From the NCBI RefSeq assembly GCF_000970085.1, contig NZ_CP009506.1:4588001-4652000 (forward strand): a DNA stretch of 64,000 nt, read 5' to 3'. Positions 27,643-35,988 of this stretch are shown piece by piece. Under the pieces are notes generated by a model. That model worked only from the letters and a program-made list of their open reading frames with translations. It made no database searches and had not been told where the DNA came from. The stretch comes from Methanosarcina siciliae T4/M. Lineage in GTDB: Archaea > Halobacteriota > Methanosarcinia > Methanosarcinales > Methanosarcinaceae. Every line of letters begins with the position of its first letter. Position 1 is the first letter of the stretch. The translations under genes were made by a program, and so were the position numbers.

Positions 27643-27937
27643 GCTATATATCATAGAGTCAATCTGTCAATAATGACCATTTAAGCCTGAAAGGAAAAAC
27701 CTGTACTGGATTCAGGTAAAAAATCCCAGTTTGTACCGCGGCTGAAGATGCTGATTTCCGGGAAAAAAAATCGTTTTTTAGGAAAATGGTCATTTTGTGG
27801 ATTAAGGAGTATATTAGTGGATTTAGAGAATTGACGGGCTGTGGAACCCGTTAAGGATCTAAGCAAAAGCAGATAGAGATCCGGAAAAACAGGCAGAAAA
27901 CCGGTTGTCCGGGTTCTAACAAAAAAGGAGATTTTTT
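27643..27937 (+). promoter_or_regulatory. mtsF promoter and structured long leader
   Basis: TATA candidate 'gctatatatca' at about 27643-27653 would start RNA near 27675, leaving a ~265-base leader before ATG 27938. Arms AATGACCATTT (27672-27682) and AAATGGTCATT (27784-27794) close a ~100-base domain. Inside, CCTGAA/TTCAGG (27686-27691, 27711-27716) competes with ACTGGATT/AATCCCAGT (27705-27712, 27722-27730) for shared bases. 'aaaggaga' precedes the start codon. Competing helices suggest a regulated leader; this is inferred by eye. Confidence 0.5.
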
Positions 27938-29833
27938 ATGGCAAAAGAAGATATTCTGAATGTTTTAGCTGATGCTGTCGTTGATGGTGACGACGAACTT
28001 GCAGAAGAATTCGCACAAAAAGCCCTTGACGAGGAGCTCGACGCATACGAAGCAATCGTTGACGGCCTTGCAAGAGGCATGAAGATCATCAGTGATATGT
28101 ACGAAAGAGGAGAGGCCTTTGTCCCCAGCCTTCTGCTCGCAGCAGACGCTATGTATGCCGGGATGGACATCCTCACACCATACATGAAAGTGGACGGAAC
28201 TTCAGCCCCCAAGAATGTCATTATCGGTACTGTCGAGGGTGACGTACATGACATCGGAAAGAACCTCGTTAAGACCATGATGACCGCTGCCGGCTTCAAC
28301 ATGATCGACCTTGGCTGTGACGTACCCCTTGACAAGTTCGCAGAAACTGCAAAGGAAAAGAAAGCTGCAGCCATCTCGATGAGCACACTTATGACCACAA
28401 CAATGGGCGGCATGGAAACTGTTATTGAACAGCTCCAGGAAGAAGGAATCAGAGACTCCCTAATTGTAATGGTCGGTGGTGCACCTATATCTCAGGCATT
28501 CGCAGACAGTGTCGGCGCAGACGGCACGGCCCTCGATGCAAGCGCAGCAGTCGATACTCTTAGCTCCCTTGTAAGCGAGCTACCTTCGGATTCCTGGAGC
28601 GACTCTGCAATTGCAACAAGCAAGATGAAGTACAAGGAAACTCTCGCACAGAAAAGCGGCAAGGAAAAGGTAGACATCGGCAGAGTAACTGCAGAGAAAA
28701 TAATAGCAGAATTCGACTCCGTGGTCCCGAAGTTCAATGAAACCATGACCAAAGCAGAAAGGTTCGGTGCTGCCTTCAAAGATAAGAAAGTCGACAGGCT
28801 CCCTGTAGCACCTCTTGCCTGTGGCGTATCCAGGAAGTTCGTTCCCTGCGCCTATATTGATTATTCTACGAAGGCAGAGAAGTATGCGGACTGTGTCGAA
28901 GCAGGTATCAAATACTTCAATATGGATACCTTCGTCGGCCTGACCGACCTCTGTGTTGACGCGGCTGACTTCGGTGCAACCATCAGATACCCTGAAGAGG
29001 ACACCCCCGCTGCAATCGGCCACCTTGAAGACTACGAGAAACTTGAAGTCCCCGACCTTAATGAAGGCACCCGTGCCTACAACCTGATCCAGGGCAACAA
29101 GCTTGCAACCGAGAAAGCACACGCCCTCGACGCACCCATGACAGCCCTGATCGAAGGCCCGATGGTCGCTCTGACCCAGATAATGGGAGCAACCCGTGTA
29201 CTTTCCGACCTCAGGACAAACCCTGATGTCGTCCTCAAGGCCCTTGATAAGACTACAGCCTATGTAGAAGAAATCATGAAGGGCATGTTCGAAGATGCCC
29301 AGCCTGACAACCTCTGCATAGTTAACCTCTGGACAAATAACGTCATCCTCAGCGCTGACGAATACATGAAGTCCGAGGGCCAGGTCATGCAGGACAGGAT
29401 TGCCCCTCTTTACAAGAAATACAATAAGCCTGTTGTTATCCACAACTGTGCCGACGCCCCACACTGGGAGCTCATAAACAAGTGGAACACCGAGTACTAC
29501 AGCTACACCTTCTACCCTGATGAGGCCGGGAAAGGATCCAAGGATCACAAGTACCTGATCAGCACCTACGGCAAGGAAACCATGTTCGGTGGAGAAGTCA
29601 GTCCGATTGTCTTCCTGGACAACAGCCCCGAAGGCCTCCAGAAGATGAAGGCAGACACAATTGCCCTCCAGGAGAGCGTTCTGAACACTCTCAAGGAGAA
29701 CGGCATGCAGTCCAAGTACATGATTTCAACAGGCTGTGAAGTCCCACCAGGAGCACCCTGTGACTCCATTACTGCCCAGACCTACACCGTGGCAGAAAAG
29801 GGTCCGGAACTCTATAAAAAGATAATCGGGTAA
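27938..29833 (+). CDS. mtsF: Fused corrinoid/methyltransferase protein MtsF
   Basis: 631 residues. Residues 1-85 are the helical cap and 90-210 the B12-binding domain, with axial His104 in EGDVHDIGKN. After a linker of ~40 residues, 270-631 form a UroD-fold methyltransferase like MtaA. Its zinc site is readable as His502-x-Cys504 (IHNCAD) and Cys600 (STGCEVPPG). Fusing corrinoid protein and CoM methyltransferase is the mark of the Mts family, which uses dimethyl sulfide and methanethiol. I choose mtsF over mtsD/mtsH by the neighbouring msrC and mtaA. A strong hairpin terminator follows, so the transcript is probably monocistronic. Confidence 0.88.
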   Translation: MAKEDILNVLADAVVDGDDELAEEFAQKALDEELDAYEAIVDGLARGMKIISDMYERGEAFVPSLLLAADAMYAGMDILTPYMKVDGTSAPKNVIIGTVEGDVHDIGKNLVKTMMTAAGFNMIDLGCDVPLDKFAETAKEKKAAAISMSTLMTTTMGGMETVIEQLQEEGIRDSLIVMVGGAPISQAFADSVGADGTALDASAAVDTLSSLVSELPSDSWSDSAIATSKMKYKETLAQKSGKEKVDIGRVTAEKIIAEFDSVVPKFNETMTKAERFGAAFKDKKVDRLPVAPLACGVSRKFVPCAYIDYSTKAEKYADCVEAGIKYFNMDTFVGLTDLCVDAADFGATIRYPEEDTPAAIGHLEDYEKLEVPDLNEGTRAYNLIQGNKLATEKAHALDAPMTALIEGPMVALTQIMGATRVLSDLRTNPDVVLKALDKTTAYVEEIMKGMFEDAQPDNLCIVNLWTNNVILSADEYMKSEGQVMQDRIAPLYKKYNKPVVIHNCADAPHWELINKWNTEYYSYTFYPDEAGKGSKDHKYLISTYGKETMFGGEVSPIVFLDNSPEGLQKMKADTIALQESVLNTLKENGMQSKYMISTGCEVPPGAPCDSITAQTYTVAEKGPELYKKIIG

Positions 29834-29885
29834 ACCTTCTGAAGCCATAAAATAAGAAAAAAGCAAGCCAAGCTTGCCAGATGCC

Positions 29886-29906
29886 GGATGGACTTCCGGT
29901 CCATCC
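29886..29906 (+). terminator. mtsF terminator hairpin
   Basis: Perfect 8-bp arms GGATGGAC (29886-29893) and GTCCATCC (29899-29906) around TTCCG, followed by 'tcccttatttat'. A second small hairpin GCAAGC-CAA-GCTTGC sits just before it at 29863-29877. Confidence 0.75.
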
Positions 29907-30131
29907 TCCCTTATTTATCAAAATAAAAAATCGGGTTCTCGCTGTTTCTGCACCCACTGCCTCAAAAAAAGTGCAAGCGAACTAAAAACGAGAAAAAAGG
30001 CATTGGGAAAGAAAAACAGAGAAAACGGAAATAAAAAACGAATACACACATTTGGGCCGAAAAACGCAAAAACTTCCGCAGAGGATGGCAGAGAGCCTAT
30101 TCAAATAATTCAATAAAAGAGGTGAAACTGG

Positions 30132-30503
30132 ATGAGACATCAGAAAGTATCCGAAGCTGAGGAAAAAACGTTCTATTCGAGTCCTGTGCACCCTATAACC
30201 TATAAACTGAGAACGAACCATTCGTCTCAGAGATTCCTCTTCCACTATTCGGTTATTGAAACGGGTACTGTGAGATACGGACCGGGCTTAACCCCGGGAT
30301 CTATAGAATATACGGAGATGCATACGGATTCCAGATCTTACGACCTGATTACCGAAGAACATACAGATATGCTCACAGATTCCGGATATTACGACCTGCT
30401 TGCCGAAGTGGACCTCACAATGGAAGACCCTGATACATACCTTGAATGCGCAGGCAGACTCTCCGAATCATCGGATACTCAGCAGTCAGTTAAGAAAAAA
30501 TAA
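30132..30503 (+). CDS. Small acidic protein of unknown function
   Basis: 123 residues. 'gaggtgaa' lies 6-13 bases before ATG 30132, a good ribosome-binding site. No signal peptide, membrane segment or known domain is recognised. The middle holds an imperfect duplication: 'HTDSRSYDLITEEHTD' then 'LTDSGYYDLLAEVDLT'. The C-terminus is a short basic tail (SVKKK). It lies between mtsF and the chaperonin gene on the same strand, separated from mtsF by a terminator. Codon use resembles its neighbours and the internal repeat is protein-like, so I think it is real, but function is unknown. Confidence 0.55.
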   Translation: MRHQKVSEAEEKTFYSSPVHPITYKLRTNHSSQRFLFHYSVIETGTVRYGPGLTPGSIEYTEMHTDSRSYDLITEEHTDMLTDSGYYDLLAEVDLTMEDPDTYLECAGRLSESSDTQQSVKKK

Positions 30504-30529
30504 TTCGGCAGCAAGAATTTCCATATGAA

Positions 30530-30763
30530 ATAAAAAACAAAACATCCGAACTGCACCCGTCAAAAACGGAAAAACATCCGAACTGCACCCATCAAAAACG
30601 GAAAAACGTCCAAACTGCACCCATCAAAACCTCCAAACTACACTCACCAAAAACATCAAAACCTCCAAACTGCACCCATCAAAAACATCAAAACCTCCAA
30701 ACTACACTCACCAAAAACATCAAAACCTCCAAACTACACTCACCAAAAACAACAAAAACGATA
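30530..30763 (+). repeat. Seven 32-bp repeats, G-poor strand
   Basis: 'aact(g/a)cac(c/t)c' recurs at 30549, 30581, 30613, 30636, 30668, 30700 and 30732. The step is 32 bases except one of 23. Units read like 'ccaaactacactcaccaaaa' plus 'acatcaaaacct'. The + strand is almost free of G. There are no unique spacers, so it is not a CRISPR array. It ends ~65 bases before the chaperonin gene and may form its unstructured leader. Confidence 0.9.
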
Positions 30764-30827
30764 CCTACCAGGATCCAACAAAAACAGCAAAAAATCGAAA
30801 AGGAACCGCAGCGGCAGAGGAGAGGAC

Positions 30828-32435
30828 ATGGCAAGCGAACTGAAAACACCGGGAAGCACGAGCCCTGAAAGCCAGGACGGAATGGCAAAACTGGCGCGGA
30901 CTATAAGGGATAAGATCCTAATTGACGAGCCGGTAAAGGAAGAGAAGCTGATCGACCAGCTTGAAAGGGCAGCGATAGAAATTGACGAGCTACTGGGCTC
31001 ATCCCTCGGCCCGAGAGGGATGAACAAGATAATAGTAAACCCGGTGGGAGATATTTTCGTTACGAGCGACGGGAAAGTCATCTTAAAGGAAATGGATGTG
31101 CTTCACCCGATCGTGACCTCTCTCAAAAAGCTTGCTGAATCAATGGACAAAGCCTGCGGAGACGGCACAAAAACGGCAGTCATTTTTGCAAGCAACCTGA
31201 TTAAAAACGCAGTCAGATTGATCAGGGCAGGAGTGCACCCGACAATTATTATTGAAGGGTATGAACTTGCCATGCAAAAAACGTATGAAATGCTGCAGTA
31301 CAGCATAAAGCAGGCATCGGAAGAGGATATCCGCACGACCATAATGTGTTCGGCAACAGGGAAGGGGATTGAAGGGCACCAGGCACAGATTGTTACGGAT
31401 ATTGTCCTGAAAGTGATAAGCCACCTTTCCGAAAAACAGGCAGGAAGGCTAGACCTTAACAGGAACGTCAAGATCCTGAAAAAGAAGGGGGGGCCGGAAA
31501 TCACTGCAATCGAAGGCCTGATCATGGACGAAAACCCGGCAAGAGAAGATATGCCAAAAAGCTACCAGAACCCGGCGGTCCTGATCACGAATTACGACCT
31601 CAAGATAAAAAGCGGATACTTAAACCCCCAGCACAACCTCAAAATGGATTCCGTGCAGACTGCGCTCCTTTTTGAAGAGAGGAAAAAGCAGATGTGCGGG
31701 GAAATTTCCCGGAAGATAATTGATTCGGGAGCAAATGTCCTCTTTTCCGAAGGAGATATTGATCCCTATATCGAAACCCTGCTCAGGGACAGCAATATTC
31801 TGGCTTTCAAGAAGCTGAAGATGAAAGACCTGGAAAAGCTTGCGGAAGCCACAGGTACGACCCTGATGGCACAGCCGGACGAGATTCACCCCTGCGACCT
31901 CGGAAAAGCAGACAGTATAAAACTTGAAAAGAAAAACGGGGAAAACTTCGTTTTCATTACCGTGAAAGACAAGGCTATCGCCACCATTCTGATAAGGGAG
32001 CCTGTGAAATACGGGCTTGACAAGGTGGAAGAGGCTGTTGATGATGCACTGAACAATGCGGCTTTCCTCCGGAAAAACAGGGAAATAGTGAACGGAGGAG
32101 GGGCAATTGAGTTTGAGCTTGCGCATATGGTCAGGCTCTTTGCGGCAACGCAGACCGGGAAGAGACAACTGGCGGTCCAGGCATATGCCGAGGCCCTCGA
32201 AAAAATTCCTGTGATACTTGCCAGAAATATGGGAATGAACGAAACCGATGCGATGGCGCAGATGAGAAATTCGTATACAAAAGGGGTTGAGGCAAGGATA
32301 GACCTCTCAAGAAAGGTAACGGATAGCGGACCTGAAGTATACGATTCGGCAACGGTAAAGAAACTCGCAATAATTGCGGGTACGGAAACGGCAAGAAACG
32401 TACTCAGGATAGATGAGATAGTGCCTAAGAAGTAA
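30828..32435 (+). CDS. Divergent group II (CCT-like) chaperonin
   Basis: 535 residues; 'gaggagagg' precedes ATG 30828. The family features are present: LGPRGMNKIIVN, GDGTKTAVIFA (nucleotide/Mg site; usually GDGTTT), NGGGAIEFELA and the DDAL Asp of the equatorial domain needed for ATP hydrolysis. The usual Gly/Met-rich C-terminal tail is replaced by VPKK, and the N-terminus carries an extra Ser/Thr/Pro/Glu segment. Thermosome genes in Methanosarcina number three canonical ones plus one or two divergent 'Hsp60-4/5' types; this is the divergent kind. Its siting between mtsF and mtaCB suggests a specialised folding client there; that is inference. Confidence 0.88.
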   Translation: MASELKTPGSTSPESQDGMAKLARTIRDKILIDEPVKEEKLIDQLERAAIEIDELLGSSLGPRGMNKIIVNPVGDIFVTSDGKVILKEMDVLHPIVTSLKKLAESMDKACGDGTKTAVIFASNLIKNAVRLIRAGVHPTIIIEGYELAMQKTYEMLQYSIKQASEEDIRTTIMCSATGKGIEGHQAQIVTDIVLKVISHLSEKQAGRLDLNRNVKILKKKGGPEITAIEGLIMDENPAREDMPKSYQNPAVLITNYDLKIKSGYLNPQHNLKMDSVQTALLFEERKKQMCGEISRKIIDSGANVLFSEGDIDPYIETLLRDSNILAFKKLKMKDLEKLAEATGTTLMAQPDEIHPCDLGKADSIKLEKKNGENFVFITVKDKAIATILIREPVKYGLDKVEEAVDDALNNAAFLRKNREIVNGGGAIEFELAHMVRLFAATQTGKRQLAVQAYAEALEKIPVILARNMGMNETDAMAQMRNSYTKGVEARIDLSRKVTDSGPEVYDSATVKKLAIIAGTETARNVLRIDEIVPKK

Positions 32436-32496
32436 AACAGGCATGAAAGCATAAATCCGGAAAAGGGAGACGGTAAAATTAGAAAATATCACGCTG

Positions 32497-32535
32497 ATGA
32501 CAATGCCACTCCCTCTCCAAGGGCATTGTTGTCAT
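32497..32535 (+). terminator. Hairpin after chaperonin gene
   Basis: ATGACAATGCC (32497-32507) pairs with GGCATTGTTGTCAT (32522-32535) with a 3-base bulge. It lies 60 bases after the chaperonin stop and probably ends that transcript; no long T-run follows. Confidence 0.5.
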
Positions 32536-32571
32536 ACGCACCCAAAAGGAAGTTAGACCTGCAATACTCTT

Positions 32572-32616
32572 TTCCGGAAAGGCACAGATTTGCCATTTCA
32601 AAATGCCTTTCCGGAA
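32572..32616. other. Strong hairpin with 13-bp arms
   Basis: TTCCGGAAAGGCA (32572-32584) and TGCCTTTCCGGAA (32604-32616) are exact inverted repeats around a 19-base loop. 'tttgccattt' occurs in the loop (about 32589) and again near 32660 and 32719. The rest of 32617-33012 shows no gene. Confidence 0.65.
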
Positions 32617-33012
32617 GGGAATAAGGGGCCGAAAAACTCTGAATCGGTTATGTACTCCGGTTTGCCATTTTCTGGAGGATTGCCGCCCAGAAGCCGGAAA
32701 AAGGACCCTTTTCAAACCCTTTTGCCATTTGAGGGATTTGAAGAAAAAAAATGTAAAACCCAAAGCATAGGACAGGTAAGCCCCACCTACTGCTAACCCC
32801 AGGCAGGAACGGGGCAATATTCCTGCCCTTATCGAGGTATAAGGCAGGCTATTAGCACAATAATTTGGCACTATAATAATACTGCTGACAGTACAGCGAT
32901 ATTCCGGTAATAATGTCCGGTTCTTACCTGATATTCGATTTAACCTTACGTGACGTTCAATTCTTACTGATATTAAATCATTACCTGAAGGCGTGAAGAA
33001 GAGGGCAGATCC

Positions 33013-34116
33013 ATGAAATGTATGATAATCGGAGGCTTCCTGGGAAGCGGAAAAACGACAACAATAAGAAAACTTGTCGAGTACCTTGGGGCCCGGGGAC
33101 ATCGAACGGCAATCATTGTCAATGAAATAGGAGAAGTAGGAATCGACGGGGACACTATCTCGGGAGGGGAAGTGGAAACCCGGGAAATTACAAGCGGATG
33201 CATTTGCTGTACCCTGAGGATCAGTATGGAGCATACCCTGAGAAGCCTTATGCTCTCCTATAGTCCGGATACTATTATAATAGAGCCCACAGGGATAGCC
33301 TTCCCAAGACAGATAAAAAGCAATATCGAAAGCATGAATATTCCGGAGATTAGTTTTACTCCGATCGTAAATCTTGTAGACCCCTCCCGTCTGAGCCCGA
33401 AAGTAGAAGACCTGCAGAATTTTGTCCGAAACCAGATAGAAGACGCCGAGATCCTGGCCATAAACAAAGTAGACCTCATAGGGCAGGAAAAACTTCTGGA
33501 GACCTGCCTGCTCCTACGAAAAGTGAACCAGAGAGCAAGGATTATTCATTTTTCAGCCAGGCAGGGAGGAGAATCCCTGGAAAAACTTTTCGGGCTGATC
33601 GGGGTAAACAATCAGGATAAAACTGCCCGCAGAGTGAGAAATTCAGTAAAAACAAGGAATTCAATTGAGGCAAGAAACTCCATTGAAATGTCCGGAGTTT
33701 CGGCATACTCAACCGAATTTGAAATTACTTCACAGGAGATACCTCTTGAAACGGCGGTCTCTGTTTCGGGGCAAATCCTGGACAGCATAAGAAATAGGAT
33801 AACACAACTGAACCCTGAATTTACAGGACATATCAAAGTTTCCTTTGCACACAAAGAGAATTTTGTAAAGGGAAGCGTGACTTCAGCACATGAAAAACCC
33901 GAGATTGAAATCCTCAAAAAAGAAAAGAATTCCTGCTCAAGGCTAAAGATACTCTCTGCGGTGACATCCGTGCCCAGGGAAGAACTTATCAGAACTGTGG
34001 ACACAACGGCAAGTGGGCAGCTGAAAGACAGACAGCTTTCATATATAAAGGTGGAAAAAAGCAATCACGGCTACAACCAGGTTCCGATTAGCTCCATTAA
34101 GCAGAGAAACTTCTGA
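33013..34116 (+). CDS. CobW/COG0523 GTPase without His tail
   Basis: 367 residues, paralogue of the CobW protein at 24.6 kb. Walker A is GGFLGSGKTTT, the metal site GCICCTLR, then IEPTGIAFP and NKVD. The linker (~195-235) is basic with 'ARNSIEMSGVSAYSTEF', and the C-terminal domain contains GHIKVSF, as in the first copy. It lacks the His-rich tail, so the two copies may differ in metal affinity or client. It sits upstream of mtaCB and downstream of the chaperonin. Role as a metallochaperone for MtaB/MtaA-type Zn sites is plausible but unproven. Confidence 0.85.
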   Translation: MKCMIIGGFLGSGKTTTIRKLVEYLGARGHRTAIIVNEIGEVGIDGDTISGGEVETREITSGCICCTLRISMEHTLRSLMLSYSPDTIIIEPTGIAFPRQIKSNIESMNIPEISFTPIVNLVDPSRLSPKVEDLQNFVRNQIEDAEILAINKVDLIGQEKLLETCLLLRKVNQRARIIHFSARQGGESLEKLFGLIGVNNQDKTARRVRNSVKTRNSIEARNSIEMSGVSAYSTEFEITSQEIPLETAVSVSGQILDSIRNRITQLNPEFTGHIKVSFAHKENFVKGSVTSAHEKPEIEILKKEKNSCSRLKILSAVTSVPREELIRTVDTTASGQLKDRQLSYIKVEKSNHGYNQVPISSIKQRNF

Positions 34117-35197
34117 AAGAAGGATGTTTCCGGTTGGGGAAAGCTGCGGCCGGGCACACAAAAACTATATATAGGTTAAAATTGTCCTCGCTCCTTGCCC
34201 GAAAGAGTTCCCTCCCGTAGAGAGAAAAAAATGCTCTTTCAGCCTTCCAGAAAAACCTGGCTTCAGGGATGTAACAGTTTACCTGAAATATCCGGAAGTT
34301 TTGCCTCCGAAAAAATTAAAACAGAGCTGTAATAACCCACCAGGGAAAAAGTTCACTTACATTTTTAAAAACGGTCGAAAAAAAGCAAATGGTTTGATTT
34401 GATCGGAACATAGGACAAATCAAAGTCATTAACTTTAAAAATTCACATAATATATTGGAATGGAAATAGAAGTTCCGGAAAAGGATATAAATATTGAGCA
34501 TGTTAAACTTACTTGCATGCTTCCGGGAGAAAGTCCCAATGAATCAGATTTTGCCTTATTGAAGAGTCCAGGTAGAACAAATTCACTTGATAACCTCCAT
34601 AGCTCGAATTAAAGCCTCCAATTCTTCAAGACCCGCAAGAAGAAAATCCCCCAGAGGGTAGAATAATTGCCTGATAAATTTTGGCCCCATTGATTAGAAC
34701 AAGGGGAACAAAAAAACACTTCTTTTTTATAAAATCATCTGCGGGGAAAATTGAAGTGAGAATTATAAAATTATAGCTGCGCAAAAATTAGCACAGGTGA
34801 AGGTATATGCGAGGAAATCCAACTGTCATCTGCAAGTGAATTCCCGAGTTGCAAGGGAATACACCTTTCAATAGTTAACTGGGAAGAAAAAGGTCTACTG
34901 GCGCCTGAAAAGAAAGGCTGGAATCCTGTAATCAGGAAATCAGTAATCATTTATAAGGAGCCTGAAAAACAGGAAAAAAGGACCTGTAATTCGGCACTCT
35001 CGTGCAACCAGTACACAGAAGAGGTTATCCATATCCCCCACAGTGAAAAGAATTCGATCTGGAGGTTTTCGAATTCGTTTACATTGTTTCGGATATATTT
35101 AGGAAGAATATATTTGAATGAAAGGGAAGATGCAACTTGCACGGTCGCAGATCTGAGCAATCTGAGATCGCTTCATTATTAAAATGGAGGTTAAAAT
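34117..35197. promoter_or_regulatory. 1.1-kb mtaCB upstream region
   Basis: TATA-like boxes occur at about 34484 (ggatataaatat), 34726 (ttttttataaaa) and 35090 (cggatatattta); the true start cannot be chosen by eye. GAATTCGA (35050-35057) and TCGAATTC (35069-35076) form a perfect hairpin whose loop contains 'ggagg'. Several CCTG...CAGG mini-hairpins lie at 34924-34987. 'aaaatggaggttaaaat' precedes mtaC. Methanol operons in Methanosarcina are known for long leaders, and this region fits that. Confidence 0.55.
34583..34690 (-). CDS. Possible 35-residue small ORF
   Basis: ATG at 34690 (minus strand) opens 35 codons ending in TGA at 34583. The product ends 'GLEELEALIRAMEVIK', an amphipathic helix that looks protein-like. 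There is no ribosome-binding site and no known family. It could equally be a gene remnant or chance. Confidence 0.2.
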   Translation of the reverse strand: MGPKFIRQLFYPLGDFLLAGLEELEALIRAMEVIK

Positions 35198-35974
35198 ATG
35201 TTGGATTTGACACTGGAAGACATCGATGGCATATTAGTACGCTATAACGTCGCCCTCGAAAAGGAAATGACCCCTGACGAAGCAGCAGAAGAGCTTTACC
35301 CGAAGGACGAACTCATCTATCCAATTGCAAAAGCAATCTATGAAGGAGAAGAAGACGACGTTGTTGATGCCCTCAAAGCTGCAATTGATGCAGGCAAGAA
35401 ACCAATTGACCTTATCAACGATTCCCTCATGGTAGGCATGGGTGTTGTATCCCAGCTCTACGACGAAGGTATCATTTTCCTCCCCAATGTTATGATGTCT
35501 GCAGACGCAATGCTGAATGGTATTGAATTCTGCAAATCCCAGACCACCGAAGTACCCGAGCCTAAGGGCAAGGTCGTCTGCCATGTTGCAGAAGGTGACG
35601 TCCACGACATCGGAAAGAATATTGTTGCTGCCCTCCTGAGAGCTGCCGGTTATGAAGTAACTGACCTTGGCAGAGATGTCCCTGTTGATGAAGTCATCGC
35701 AACTGTTGAGAAAGAAAAACCAATGATGCTGACAGGTACTGCTCTCATGACAACCACCATGTACGCATTCAAGGAGATCAACGACAAGCTCCTTGAAAAG
35801 GGAATAAAAATGCCCTTTGCATGTGGTGGCGGTGCTGTGAACCAGGACTTCGTTGCTCAGTATGACCTCGGAGTTTATGGTGAAGAAGCTTCAGACGCTG
35901 TGAAGATTGCTGACGCAATCGTTGAAAGCGGAGACGACATCGAGAAATTAAGAGAGGAATTCCACAAGCACTAA
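35198..35974 (+). CDS. mtaC: Methanol corrinoid protein MtaC
   Basis: 258 residues; 'tggagg' sits 9-14 bases before ATG 35198. Residues 1-120 are the helical cap; 122-250 are the B12-binding domain, with axial His136 in AEGDVHDIGKN, the same number as in M. barkeri MtaC. It carries the corrinoid methylated by MtaB from methanol and demethylated by MtaA. It forms a tight complex with MtaB, encoded 14 bases downstream. By gene order this is the mtaCB2 copy of M. acetivorans. Confidence 0.96.
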   Translation: MLDLTLEDIDGILVRYNVALEKEMTPDEAAEELYPKDELIYPIAKAIYEGEEDDVVDALKAAIDAGKKPIDLINDSLMVGMGVVSQLYDEGIIFLPNVMMSADAMLNGIEFCKSQTTEVPEPKGKVVCHVAEGDVHDIGKNIVAALLRAAGYEVTDLGRDVPVDEVIATVEKEKPMMLTGTALMTTTMYAFKEINDKLLEKGIKMPFACGGGAVNQDFVAQYDLGVYGEEASDAVKIADAIVESGDDIEKLREEFHKH

Positions 35975-35988
35975 TCGGAGGGAGCAAA

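Noticed and set aside
28580..29548. 322-codon reverse frame inside mtsF
   Set aside because: Antisense shadow of a strongly codon-biased gene with known domains.
30530..30763. CRISPR array
   Set aside because: Units are contiguous with no unique spacers and no cas genes are present in the window.
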